Below, in pieces: positions 35,041 through 47,320 of a stretch of 64,000 nt of DNA. Positions within the stretch are counted from its first letter, which is position 1; every line of letters starts with the position of its first letter. A program made the translations under genes and the position numbers. The DNA is from Ceratotherium simum simum (lineage: Eukaryota; Chordata; Mammalia; Perissodactyla; Rhinocerotidae), in assembly GCF_000283155.1 (NCBI RefSeq), contig NW_004454197.1:12812315-12876314 (forward strand), written 5' to 3'. A model generated the notes under the pieces. The model was not told where the DNA came from. It saw only the letters and a list, made by a program, of their open reading frames with translations, and ran no database searches.

Positions 35041-35861
35041 AGTGCTCGTATACAAAGATGCCAGAAAGATATTTTGAATATTTAAGGCCTCAGAAGCAAT
35101 GTAACACTAGGTATTCTTCTTCAATTAAAATACTTTGAGGTGCTCAATTTTGCTAAAAGATGAATGAAAATTAAAAGCAAAATACCAGGGGAAAAATTGG
35201 CCCACAAGGACTGCTGTTGGACATTGGCGTGAGTTGAATCAGAGAAAAGTTCATAATTATGGTACGTTGATTAAAACCGGAAACATCCTTGAAAGGAGTG
35301 TTCTGTATTAAAGGCACTGTCCCTTTTGTTGAGGACACTGAGTCTACGTGCACCTGTGTCCCTGGAGAAACATTCCAACTGCACATGCTTAAACCCCTCC
35401 CCAAAACGGGTAAGGAAACTATGTTGTAAAGAAAACCCATTCAATCTTGACCCGCACCCACAGGAAGTTCAGAAACTGCATGAGCTCAAGGACATTTGAA
35501 CACACATATTTTTACAGTAAGTGCTACAAAGTCTATTCTTCCTTCCCGGTGGACTGACCCAAATCAACCCACCACCACATCCGGACAATGGACTTGTTTT
35601 ACGAGTTCTCATGGCAGATGTTCTTTCCAGTAATGTAAAGGTATACACGTAAACAACTCACTCACAGGGCCCTGTCAGTGCAGCAGCTGACCCCAGCTGT
35701 GCCTCGAGACAGGGAAGCCCCTTAGCTTTGAAACCAAGCCCACCTGGGCGGGAATTTCACTACCCACTTGCTGTATGAACTCAAGTGAGTTTCTTAATCT
35801 CTTTAACCTCCCACGCCCTCCTCTGCAAACCTTGGACGACTGTTGTGGGTGTGAAAGCAGT

Positions 35862-36240
35862 AATGTGTGTGAGAGTGTGTGGGTGAGAGTGTGGGTGAGT
35901 GTGAGTGTCAGTGTGTGTGTGAGAATGTGGGTGAGTGAGTATGGGTGAGTGTGAGTCTCAGAGTGTGTGTGAGAATGTGGGTGAGTGTGAGAGTATGGGT
36001 GAGTGTGAGTGTGAGAGAGTGTGTGTGTGAATGTGGGTGAGAGTGAGAGTGTGGGTGAGTGTGAGAGTATGGGTGAGCATGAGTCTCAGAGTGTGTGTGA
36101 GAATGTGGGTGAGTGTGAGAGTATGGGTGAGTGTGAGTGTGAGAGAGTGTGTGTGTGAATGTGGGTGAGAGTGAGAGTGTGGGTGAGTGTGAGAGTATGG
36201 GTGAGCGTGCAGGTGTGGGAGTGAACGTGAGAGTGTGTGT
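35862..36240 (+). repeat. GT/GAGT-rich minisatellite with 128-bp higher-order units
   Basis: A run of gtgtgagag/tgggtgag units. Two consecutive 128-bp units (35,953-36,080 and 36,081-36,208) are almost identical, differing at about one base (gagcat versus gagcgt at the end). The His/Thr/Ser-rich open frame on the minus strand is a by-product. Confidence 0.92.
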
Positions 36241-39200
36241 GAGGTACCAGGCGCACAGGAAGAGGTACGGAACAAGCCCTGCCTCTTTCCCTTCACAGAC
36301 TATTAACCCAGCAGCAATGCCGGGCTTGAGCCCCAATCTCAGTGTGCATGGGGAAGGTAACCAGGGGATCAAAACAAGAACAAGAAAAAGGATTTAGAAG
36401 TTATGGGAGGTGAAAGGTGGCCTATGGGGGAATGAGGAGGGGAGGTCCTGGGACAGGGCGGGAGGGGAATCTCAAGTGCACCGTCAGGGCAGTTTTGAGG
36501 CAACATCACCCCCAAAGAAGAGCAGGGGCAGATGTGTGCAGGTGACAGCACGTTGGCTCGGCGCCTACAGTCTTCCTCAGAAAAACGCCAGGCTCCTTAC
36601 CCTGCTCCGGAAGCTGAGAGCTGTGGTCCAACACTGGGTTTGGGAAGCCCACATACAGTTCAGCCGCCTCATCAGTCTTGCTCTTGCTTGAGGATGGGGT
36701 GACCCAGAGTAGCCATTAACTTTCCCTCCTGCAGGACGTGGCCTTTTACTCGACAAATAAAATCCACAAAGGCATTTTGAAAAGCATGCTGTCTACTCTT
36801 AAGTGGAGGAGAATGGACATGTGTGGAGCTCTTAGAAACAGCCAAACAGTTCTCATGCTGTATGTATCTGACTTAATCCTCCCACCCACTGAGTCAGGGG
36901 TTATTTTAAAGGAGGAGGAACTGAGGCTCAGTTATTCCACACTACCAGTTAGAAAGTTCTAGAACCAGGACTTTGTCCCAGGTCTGCCTGACTCTATTAC
37001 ATGTGCCTTTTCTAATACTCCTTATTGGGTCAGTATAATAACAATTACACCTTTATTTTGGACATGACTCCACCGGGACCCAGGGGCTGGCATCCACGGA
37101 GCTGCCAGGTGAACAGCCTGGGCAGGCCAATTACTGCCCACGGTTCTCTCTGCAGTTAGCATATGTCTTCCACAAACACCAGCCATCTCACCTCAGGTGG
37201 TTCAGAAAACCCTTCCCTGCTGTTGCTAACAGCTGACTTCACATGGGCTGTGACTTCATTAACACAGCACTTGATTTCAGTTCCTTATTAAATGCAGCAG
37301 CAGCAGCACCACCACCGTGCCCTCGCTGGGGCGCTGGCTGCCTTGCTCTGTCCTGCACAGACAGGGTCTGACATCAACTGAGAGCAACTCGTGTTCTTAC
37401 TGGGGCAGAAACAGGGGCCTGGGCTGTGGCCCCAGCAGCGGCGTGACCTCCTGGTTAGTCAACTGTATGAAGGCTCATGTATCTCAGCTCCTCCAGGCAG
37501 GTGAGATTCCTGAGAATTACAGCATCCTGGGGGACAAGCCCCTGCTCCAGCAGACAGTAGTCTCACACCTCCAAGGGAATGGGGACAACAGAGCACACAG
37601 CCCACTCATGTGTCACCTGCTCAGGTCACACTGTACATATACCATATCTTCTGGATTGTAAGAGTCTGTCATTGTAATAACAGATTTGGGGCAAACAAAT
37701 GCACACAGCAACAATAGAGGTATGGATCAATTCTAAGACAAGCTCAAACTTAATAAGATTTAAACGTGAAGGGAATAAAGCACACCTTACACCCAGGAAT
37801 CAGAATATGTTGCACTGCAATTCTTAGGCTGTGGTGAGATCCCCTCACACTGTCCACATCTCTCTGCATGGTGCCCAGCTGGCAGGCCATAATGTCCAAA
37901 GGATGCTGTACCTGCCTCTCAACAGTGCATCAGACCACGCTGGGTGCACCGCACAGGCACACAGCTCTCCACACCAAAGGTGATTCCATGGCCAAGCCAT
38001 CGAGCAAGCACGTCACTCTGGCTTATTCACGCTAATAGGCAAGAGGCAGTCTGCTTAATGCAGGCGGAAAGCGTGCCCTTTCTGATGCTGACTGTTGTAT
38101 GCACACTTGGCTCTGGAAATACTCCATATTCTCACTTTGCTGCTCTCCAGATAAATGAAGAAGGCCTCACTGCCCAGATTCTACCCCCTCTCCACTCTTG
38201 TTATTCTTCCCCACTCCATGATCCACGCTGGGGATGGAAGTCTCAGGCTGTTGAGAATATGGTAAGGGTCCTTTCCTTGTCACCATGGGGGTGTGAAGCA
38301 AAGGTCTCTGGAGGAGAAATAAGCCTGCCTCCTAGGAGGCAGGGCAGGACGGAGGGAAGAGCCTGACTTCAGGAAGATGCCAGAACATTCTTAAGGAGGA
38401 CTGCAAGGCCCCAGGACTCCCAAAGGGAGCCAAGCACATTCCCTCCAGATGTAGTCTTTGTATCTATTCCCTTGAGAGCTAAAATTCACCTTTTACTCTA
38501 AGGAAAAAGCAGAAGACAGTGGGTTCTTCTGCTGGTTCCAAAGCTTGGACTAGTTATGACCCACTAGAAGAGTCAGTTAAAAGGAGGACGGTGAAACCAA
38601 TTCAGAAGCACACACATGGGGAGCCCAAATGATTTCATCTCAGTTGGGCCAATATGGCACAGATAGATTAGAACCTGCAAAAAACTGGAAATCACAGCAG
38701 ACTTGAACACAGGAGTCAAAAGGTTGAGGCTAATGTGACTGTGTTTGTGTCTCTAAAAGCAAATAAATTGGCTCTGACCATCTCACCCTAGTTTAGACCA
38801 TCTCACACCAGTTTGGTCTGGTCACCAATGGATCAAACTGGCTAAAATAAGCTCAAACTAGTAGTGACTAGCTTCAAAGTAGCCTTAACCCAATGTCCTC
38901 GTGGGTTCGCAAGGACTGATCACCTGCGTAGTGTCAAGCCCCGAGCTAGGGTCTTTACCCCCATTTTCTCATTTAATCACAACAGCCGGTGAGATATGCA
39001 TAATTAACCCTCATTTCCAGAGGTAAAGTAACTTGCAGAAGATTTTGTATCTATTACGTGGCAGAGCTGGGATGTAAACCCCGTAGCCGGCACTGTTTCT
39101 ATTTCACTCCGCCCCCTCTCGGTGTGAGAGGACCCTTGGTGACCGGTAGAGAAGGGGCTGTAATGCATTAGACTGGAGGGCAAGGGGAACTGTGAAAGCA

Positions 39201-40072
39201 TCCAGAAGTCCCTGGGAGGGAAGCTGTAAGGGAAAGCATCACCCTCCGCGTCAACAGTGGTCATCATGTCTGTGGATTAATGAGCAACAGCTGGATGGGG
39301 TTCCTGGCATGGGCAACAGCTCTGGGGCTGTTCGTTCTCCAAACCAAACTTACTTAAAATACTTGTTGCCTGAGAAAAGCTCCGGGGAAGCATGCTTATT
39401 ATTTTTGAGTGAATTTCCAGGGAGAGGGGGTTATACAATGTCTAGACGATCCACGCTGTCAAGGAGAGCGAAGACTGTGCCCAGAAACAGAAGATGGGCA
39501 GGTTTTTGCTTCTTACTATAGAAAGCGCCTTGATCTTGGCTCCCCGTTCCTGCCCAGGGCCCAGGAGTTGGCTTTAGTGCTAACCCAGGGTGGCCTTTGG
39601 TCTCTCAGGGTCAAGGTCATCTGAGGGACCACAAAGAGTGCCCTTGCAGGTGAGGTCAGACAAAACACAATTTCTGGGACACTCGTGCTTTCCCATTGGT
39701 GAGGCTTCGCTGTCAGAGCAAGCCCGTGCATGTCCAGTGGCCTGTGACCCAGCACGGTCATGCCTCCCTCTCCACAGGACCCTTACAAAGCCTGGGTCGG
39801 GTCAGGCCCTAAACTCGGGCCCTGTGGAGTATTTGCTTTGGAGCTGGCTGAGCCAACTGGCTGCAAGTGGGCTACCCAAGGGCTCTCCCACAGCTCTGTC
39901 CCAGGCTGTGCCCCTGGGATAACCTGGGAAGCAGGATCCCAGTGATGGGGTCAGAGGGGAGAGAGAAAAAGAACTTAGCTGCCCAGGAGGGACTCTGTCT
40001 CAGCAATCCCAAGTGCCCTGGACACCACCACCCACTCAGAGTCAGACTTGCTCACATCCAGCTCAGATAGGG

Positions 40073-40215
40073 CTGCCAGGTAAAATACAGGAGGCCCAAG
40101 TAAATTTGAATTTCAGGTAAACAACAAATAATTTTTTAGTACAAATCATTGTTTATCAGAAATTCAAATTTACCTGGGCCTTCTGTATTTTTATTTGTGA
40201 AATCTGGCAACCCCA
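40073..40215. repeat. Palindromic DNA-transposon fossil (MITE-like)
   Basis: Two long arms are mutual reverse complements: ggctgccaggtaaaatacag ... caaataattttttagtac and its mirror ctgtatttttatttgtgaaa tctggcaacc. They meet near 40,140. This is a known type of short mammalian inverted-repeat DNA element; I do not name the family. Confidence 0.75.
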
Positions 40216-40698
40216 AGCAGGCATGATGGTCTGTTAGCTTATGGGTAGGTAAGTTGGTTAGTTTCTTTCTCTGGTTTAGCTGTTCATTTCAGCATTCAAG
40301 TATTGTGTTTGTCCTTTTAAGCTTTTTGGCTTGTATTTAGCATAGCTTTATGTGTTCCCATGTCACAAGTGATTTTCATTCTTCCTTCTTTGTGTTTATT
40401 TTTCTAATCTTTGACCACCCACCTTCAAGGAAGTCTTCAAGCTTCCTGCTTGTCCTTTCCCACTAAAACCTATTTATGCTAAGTATTTTTTTTCCGTATC
40501 TCTCATTCATTCCTGATTTTTTAGAGTCTTTTTGCAAGCCTGTTGGGCAGACGTGCAGGTGTAACTGATGAGGAGCCTCGGCTGGACAACCCAGAATCCT
40601 GGAGCCAGCATCAGGTGGGAATCACCAGCAAAAGATTCAGTTTCTAGCAGGGAGGTCCCCACCTATCCAAGCCCAGCTCTTAGTCTGTGAGAATAGCT

Positions 40699-40704
40699 GT
40701 GTGT

Positions 40705-40735
<31 letters not shown>
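40699..40735 (+). repeat. (GT)n microsatellite, (CA)n on the gene strand
   Basis: 37 bases of GT with one interruption (gtgtctgtgt). Read along WDFY4 it is a CA repeat starting 30 nt after the donor of the exon at 40,767-40,876. Confidence 0.95.
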
Positions 40736-40766
40736 CACTTGCACGTAGGGGAGTGGGGGAGCTCAC

Positions 40767-40876
40767 CTGCAGAGAGTAGAAAGCCTGGGTGAAGGGTGGC
40801 ATCCGGACCAGGTAGGAGGCGACAATGATGGCCGAGGAGTAGTGAGTGCAATAGTGGCACTGGACAGTCAGGTCTC
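40767..40876 (-). CDS. WDFY4: WDFY4 coding exon: BEACH domain, HYSSA core
   Basis: Encodes the rest of Gly94 and residues 95-130 (DLTVQCHYCTHYSS..., AIIVASYLVRMPPFTQAF, YSLQ). The HYSS and YLVRMPPFTQ motifs are the invariant core of BEACH domains. The exon is 110 nt; skipping it would shift the frame. The acceptor is ctttcgttgcag and the donor CAG|gtgagc. A long CA repeat (minus-strand reading) begins 30 nt after the donor, close enough to influence splicing. The following intron is the longest complete one in the window (8,860 bp, 31,907-40,766). Confidence 0.96.
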
Positions 40877-41732
40877 CTGCAACGAAAGGACACCCTGGGG
40901 TGGCTTTCCCACCTGTGCTGAGGACACGCAGGTTGTACCACGCTCAAGAACAGCCAAGTGAGCCCCACTTCCGAGAGCACCTGCAGGCTGAGGGATCCCC
41001 GGTGTTCTGCTCACAGACGGCACTATAATTTGGCCAAAAGCCACCACTGGTGAAAGCACGTTCAGGACCCTCAGCTGCTGGGCCAGAGGCATAAACTGCT
41101 CTATTTTGCTCCACCAGGGTTTGGTGGAGCCAGAACGCTGATGCAGGAGCAATGGCATGGCCAGACCACTCCAGCAGAGAACAGCGATGCTGTCACTTGT
41201 GGAGCGTCGTGCACGCTGTGCGCCCTCTGTCACTCTCTGAGTCCACACAGTGACCCCGTGAGTCTGTGCTGTTCAATATCCCCATTTTGTAAACGAAGAA
41301 GCCGGAGTGAATCAGAGACTAGCTTACATCAGCAGTGAGTGGCGGAACCGGCGGGCGGCACAGTCAGCAGTGGGCCGAGCCAGCTACCCTGTGTGTCTGC
41401 TCGGCCACCTCACCGCCAGCCCCACCGCCAGCCCCACAGCGGGCCCAAAGTCTCCCTCATGCCCTGCAGGAGTTCTCTAAATCAGAGTTGTTCGGGAGGT
41501 TGGATGTACTTGGGCAAGGGCCCAAATTCAATGTATGACTCTAATGCACACCCAGGTTAAGATGGGAGAGAATGGTGCCAAATGCCCTGCCTGGGACACA
41601 GCTGGTGAGATCTGACGCTCCTCTGGCCTGCGTCTGTGAAAAGGACCCAGCGATGCCTGGTGGCAGCCAGAGAAGAGTACCTGGGGTGGGGACACTTTAG
41701 GCTCAGGAGGAGATAAGCTGGTCAAGGAGGGC

Positions 41733-41825
41733 CTTCCCACCCCTCCCACCTCCTCCTACCTCCTCCCACCTCCTCCCTCCTCCTCCTACCCCTCCCACCT
41801 CCTCCCACCTCCTCCCACATCCTCC
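41733..41825 (+). repeat. CTCC/CCCACC polypyrimidine minisatellite
   Basis: Thirteen or so repeats of tcctccca/cctcctac. The minus strand is a GGAGGTGGG purine run with several G-triplets. Confidence 0.9.
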
Positions 41826-42137
41826 GAGCAAGTCTGAGTGCCAGCCCCATGCAGAGCGCAGAGCAGGGTCCTAGGCAGAGGCCAGGAGGCCTCCGGGGGC
41901 TGTGTGGGGTGTGTGGGATGCAGCAGGAGCCTCCGTATCCTGCCAAGAACCTGCTCCCCAAAGGCAGGGCCTCGGTGCCCAAGTGAGCCTGCCCCAAGTG
42001 TGCTGCCTCTGGTTCTCGAGGGAACGTTTCATGGTTCATGGACAGATGTCCCTTATTTTAGTAGTTATATGTTTATTTCAAAGTGTTTGAGAAAAACAAT
42101 ATATCTAGCATCAAATGCATGATAGAAAAATTTCTTT

Positions 42138-42382
42138 CTTTTTTATTTTGTGAGGAAGATTAGCCCTGAGCTAACACCTGTTGCCAATCCTCCTCTTTTT
42201 TGCTGAAGAAGATTAGCCCTGAGCTAACATCCATGCCTATCTTCCTCTATTTTATGTGGGACACTGCCACAGCATGGCTTGACAAGCAGTGTGTGGGTCG
42301 GTGCTGGGGATCCAAACCTGTGAACCCCAGGCTGCTGTAGTGGAGTGTGTGAACTTAACCACTACACCACCAGGCTGGCCCC
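42138..42382 (-). mobile_element. ERE-type tRNA-derived SINE
   Basis: Reversed copy with the duplicated tail motif (gaagattagccctgagctaa occurs twice) and the tRNA head ending accaccaggctggcccc. Perfect 15-bp target duplications tagaaaaatttcttt at 42,123-42,137 and 42,383-42,397. Confidence 0.95.
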
Positions 42383-42474
42383 TAGAAAAATTTCTTTTTA
42401 AAATACATTCACTGAAGTTTAAGTGACTAGACCTAAAGAAAAGCATTAAGGCAATAAATAGCACAGGTGGCATG

Positions 42475-42650
42475 GGGACGTGGAAAACCTGTCAAGGGGA
42501 TGTGCAGATGAACAGAGTCTGGGAACCAGGCTCTAGAGCCAGAAAACGCAGGCTCTGCCATTTAGAGGCTATGGTCTTGAACGAGTTGCTTAAATTCTCT
42601 GACTTCTTCCTCCTCTCTGAAATGGACCATTGTATATATGAACACAGGGT
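42475..42650 (+). repeat. MIR fragment
   Basis: gcaggctctgccatttagag, cttgaacgagttgcttaaat, tctctgacttcttcctcctc: MIR core. Confidence 0.65.
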
Positions 42651-42744
42651 GGCCGGTTCCTGGCAACCTGCTGGAAAGTGCTGAACGAATGCTATTTCCC
42701 CGCCTTTCCCTGCCCCTAGGAATGGAGGTATTAGCTCTTAGCAT

Positions 42745-42882
42745 GACAGCTCTCAGTCCTGGCTGCACCTCACCACAGAGTTATTTAAATCAGAATTTCT
42801 AGAGGTGGGGCCTGGACATCAGTATTTTTTCCGAGCTCCCCAGGTGATTCTCACACGCAGCCAGGGTGCAGATCACTGAATT
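42745..42882 (+). repeat. MER5-like DNA transposon fossil
   Basis: ctcagtcctggctgcacctc at one end and cccaggtgattctcacacgc agcc at the other, with inverted complementarity. Confidence 0.7.
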
Positions 42883-42997
42883 AGAGAGTCCTCTACCAAA
42901 TGTAATTGTCTGTAGATGCTCTCCTATCAACTATCATGTCAAGGCATCCAGGTGAACAGCATTGCAGAAAAAAAAAATCAAGCTGGGATCTACTCAC

Positions 42998-43115
42998 CTT
43001 CAGTCTTCTCAACTTCTTTAAACCTCTGGATAAATTTCAGCTTCCTTTCCTTGGTCTGGGCACCCATGGGCTTCGAAAGATCTCGGAAAGTCTTGGGATT
43101 CACCAAGTTCAACGT
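42998..43115 (-). CDS. WDFY4: WDFY4 coding exon: BEACH domain, KPMGAQ segment
   Basis: Encodes residues 55-93 plus the first base of Gly94. It contains TLNLVNPKTFRDLSKPMGAQ, the conserved 'RDLSKPMGAQ' BEACH motif, followed by a charged helix (RKLKFIQRFKEVEKTE). The acceptor is ctgccttctag and the donor GAAG|gtgagt. The 118-nt length leaves phase 1, which the next exon completes with GA. The preceding intron is 1,933 bp and holds no other recognised exon. Confidence 0.96.
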
Positions 43116-44829
43116 CTAGAAGGCAGATGTGCAGCTGGAGTTAACTCCCGCAGACCCTCGTGTGCCCCAGCGAGACTTCGGGAGCCACGCTCTTTAGTTT
43201 TATGGTTCTCTTTATTGGTTTATTGTCGTTTGGTCTGACCCCCCTCTGGTGATTAGCAGGCAAGCTGGGGTTTTATGGCCCCGGAGCCAGTGATCCACAA
43301 AGACTTAATAGGGGAGAGATGGAAAATACGAGGAGGGAAAGATTGAGTTCACAATGAACCTGCTCCACATTGACCCAAATCAGAACCTCGCCACCAGCTA
43401 CCGAAAAGAGACTTTCAAAAGAATTCCTGTTGTCCATGAGGCACTTGGCTCCTGCCCTCACTGAGCACTTTGCTTCTTAGTTCAGGGTCTTTGCTTAGAA
43501 TCAAAGTGATTTTCTAGGAAGTTAGAAGTCATCTGTTTGGGGAGGAACAGCCTCATTTTTCTGGAGGCCCACTCCCTTCTGGGCAGCAGAAGCATGTCAT
43601 GTCGCCCGTGCCTGCCCGGGGGAATGCACAACAGTGGAGACCTGAAGACTTTTCAGGGCCAGGTGTCCTCGGAGAGGTTTTCGTTTAGCAGAGCTGTTCC
43701 TGGGGTTTACGTGTCTTTATAGAGGAGGTGTCTTTATACCCCCCTTCCCTTTCACGAGCAGGGAGCCACCACAGTCCCCTGGGGAGGCGGGGCCTGTCAC
43801 GACCTCACACCTGCAGAAGCCAGGTGGGGGCAAGAGTGAGGCAGACACTCCTGAGACCCCACTGGTGACAGCACACATGGAAACTCACACTCAGCTACAG
43901 CTCGTTCTGCCAGGGCAGAATGGAGCTTCAGAGTTGCCTATCTCCTGATTCCCCAAAAGGTATTGGAAATTCGGACTTTTAGGAGAAATCTCCCAATTTT
44001 TAAACACTGAGAAGTAATCAAAATTTTCAATACAGGGTATGGGCTAAACAAAAGGAGCTGGTAAACCACTGCTTTGCAACATGTGAGTTTAAGCCGGGAT
44101 TTGCAAGTTTCGTTTTTGAAATACCTCAGCCTCAGATGATCACTAGTGCAGTAAGAAGCGACATGTGGCTGGTGAGAGAAGGTTTGCTGTGTAAGTGTTT
44201 TCAGTGAGGAGGGGAGGTCACAAAAGACAGAGGCCCCCCTCCTGAATCCTGGCGGCCAGCCATGCAAACAGCCCAAGGCAGGACCGGCCAGGGCTGGTCT
44301 GAACAAGGACTCAGCCACCTTCTGCCCTTTACACACAGCCCAACACACCTCCTGCTGGCCAGAGCCCAGGGGGTCAGGACATTGCTCCACAGCCTGGTTC
44401 TCTCCCCATGACGTCACCTGGGTCCAGCTGTGTCAGCTTTCCTCCTCCTCCCTCTCCTGCCTGCTGAGGTCCAGGGACAGAAGCCAAAAAAATGAATACT
44501 CTGCTCTTGCCATCAGCTTCCCTTATGGCTACATGTTTCAGTCCAGATCCTGGGTGAAATCCGCATACCATCACCTCAGTTACTGAAGCCAGGTTACAGG
44601 GGAGTGGTTCATTTTCTCTAGGTCTCCGTGTCTCTCTCCGTCTCTACTTTCCTCTCTCTCTCTCTACATGTTGATTCTAGGAAGAAATTCCATGGCCCAT
44701 CTCACTTGATAGACGAGTGTGGGTCCATGGCAGTATCCCAGCAGATGGGTATCACTTGCCTTCATTGTAGCGAGTAAGCCGGAAGCCCTCTGGGGCTCAT
44801 GTTAGCTACTGTCCTGGTCACGTAGGTTA

Positions 44830-45168
<339 letters not shown>

Positions 45169-46324
45169 CTACCGGAAGAGACAAAGAGAGGATAAACCAA
45201 ATGCGGACGGCATCTTCCTAAGGGCCACAGGGGTCTAACTCTCCTCGCTCCGCAGGAGACCCTCGCTGTGTAGGTGAGAGCAGACAGCATACACCTCTGC
45301 TGTTCCCCACGCACCTTGTGCCTGAGACAGGCCAACTCAGGGAGGCCACACTAATGCCAATACGAACTGAAGCAAATATAGTCAGGAAGCAAGCCAGCCA
45401 GCAAAAAAATACAGCTCAGCTGCCCTAAGCCCAGGAGGAGGCATTCTTTTGTGTTAACTGTTGGGTGTGATACCACAGCTGATCAAAAGAGCAAAAATGC
45501 TGTGAGTGAATTCACTGCTGACCCTTTTATGAGTAGGACAATAAGCTGAGGGGACTTTGCAGTCACAGAGGAAGAGGCCCTTACCAACGGGCTGAATGAT
45601 CTGTCTCCTCTGGGACTTGAGGAACTTTCTTTTCCCTGTCCCTGCCTGTTGGGATAACAGGCTCTCTTAGGGCCCTCTGCCTTAAGATGTACAGTCACAG
45701 ATGGAGACAGGGACTGTACTGGAAAAATTCACTTCTGGTGAATGAGCAGCCCAGTAGAGCCGTTATCTCTGATATGGGACCTGCATGCTGCGGTCTCTGC
45801 TTTCCGTGGCCTGCTCCTTGTGGAAGGATTTTGGACATGAGTGACAAGAGTTACTTTCTTGTTGCCACGTGATCTCTAGGACTGGCCCTCTCGGGGTCCC
45901 TTCCTTTCACTGAGAACCCTAGGCCAAATGTCCACTCTTTCAGACTGGGAGCCACATGTGTCTTCCCAGCACAGGAAGGAATGCTTGTGCCCCTCCTGAG
46001 TTGTGTTCATTTATACATATGTGTATACCTTCACGGATAGAGCGCATGAGTGCACATGGGGCATGTGTACATGCATATACACATGTGCACACACACATAT
46101 TCATACTCACTGCCCAGCTCTGACTCCAATGCTCAAGAATAGCCTTCAATCACTGAGATCTTTTCAGGGAAATATTTGGGACATTTTGGTAAATTAAAAA
46201 GACAAGACCCCTCCTGATCCATTCACAGGCTTTCTCTCTCCATCACTGAGGCCTGAGCTATTTTCCAATTTGTGTTTCCAGAGGGTTTCCTCAGACCCAG
46301 AGTCCTCTGAGAGGGTCACTGTAC

Positions 46325-46367
46325 CTGCCACCTCTGCAGCATGGTCCTGTCGGATCCAGGGTATCTC
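46325..46367 (-). CDS. WDFY4: WDFY4 coding exon: 43-nt linker into BEACH domain
   Basis: This tiny exon encodes residues 1-14 (RYPGSDRTMLQRWQ), after one base that completes a codon from an exon outside the recognised set. The acceptor is ttctgtcccacag and the donor CAG|gtacag. It links the PH-like region, not seen here, to the BEACH domain, whose first helix begins in the next exon. Its length is not a multiple of three, so skipping it would shift the frame. The acceptor is followed directly by GAG (CAG|GAG), a tandem NAGNAG arrangement that could drop one codon. It is the most upstream exon I can recognise. Its small size makes it the least certain exon alone, but phase and product fit exactly. 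Confidence 0.88.
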
Positions 46368-46722
46368 CTGTGGGACAGAAAGTGATGGTGGTGACCAAAT
46401 ATCTCAAGGCATGAACAAGGGGAGAGGGGGAACTTTCTGTGGCTTTGTGGGGCCAGGGCATCCAGGAGAGCCACAGACTTCCCTGGGCAGACAGCAGCTC
46501 TCCCAGCCAGGGCGACAAGATTACGATCCAAGCTCATCTTGTCCCACTCTGCCCTACTGGAGGTTAGGTCCTTGGAGCCACCCTTGCTTTTATGTGATGC
46601 TAGAATATGCTGCTGCCTTAAGTGTGGCCGTGGAAAAGTCCCAAGGCCGTGCAGAAGCAGGCTCGGGGGCCTCACAACCCCACACTGGAGTCCCACAGCC
46701 ACATCTCGGCCTTCTTTGCCCA

Positions 46723-46800
46723 TGTGAATATAATATATGTGAATATAATATATTATATGTGACTATAATATATTGACATGTGAATATAATATATGTATGT
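46723..46800 (+). repeat. AT-rich tandem repeat (gtgaatataatatat)n
   Basis: Four to five units of a 15-17 bp motif, about 360 bp upstream (gene sense) of the 43-nt exon. Confidence 0.8.
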
Positions 46801-47320
46801 GGTTAAAAAAATGCAAATAATATGGAAGTCCATGAAATATAAAATAAGAGTCTCCAAATTACCGCTCCCACTCAAGAAGTATCCACAGTTAACAGTTTCC
46901 AGACAGGTTTTACCCATAGGCCTGCCTATATGCTCACATAGTATTTTTAAAAAATTGACCATTCGTGGGATCATCTTATCCACACAGATCTCCACCCTGC
47001 TTCACTGGGAACAGCACAGTGGGGACCGCTCGCGTTGCTCTCTGGCGTTCGTGTCTACAGCAGCAGGACCCCATCCATCATATGCATGGATCAGAATTGG
47101 TTGAGCCTGCCCCTGTGGTGGTCTTTGTCCTCACAAATGATGTTTCCAGGATCACCTTTGGACATCAAATATCTGGAAACTTTGCGAGTGTATCCACGAG
47201 ATACTATCCACTACTACTAGGCTACAAAGTATGAGCATTTTCAAGTTTGCTACATATTGCCAAATTGTCCTCTTAAAAGGCTTACCAGTTTATGTTTCTA
47301 CAAATAAAATAAAGAAATAC
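46800..47320 (-). repeat. Old L1 3' end, antisense
   Basis: gagcattttcaagtttgcta, catattgccaaattgtcctc, gcttaccagtttatgtttct: reverse of an old L1 3' end. Borders approximate. Confidence 0.5.

Noticed and set aside
35908..36372. 154-codon minus-strand frame rich in His, Thr and Ser
   Set aside because: Translation of the GT/GAGT minisatellite.
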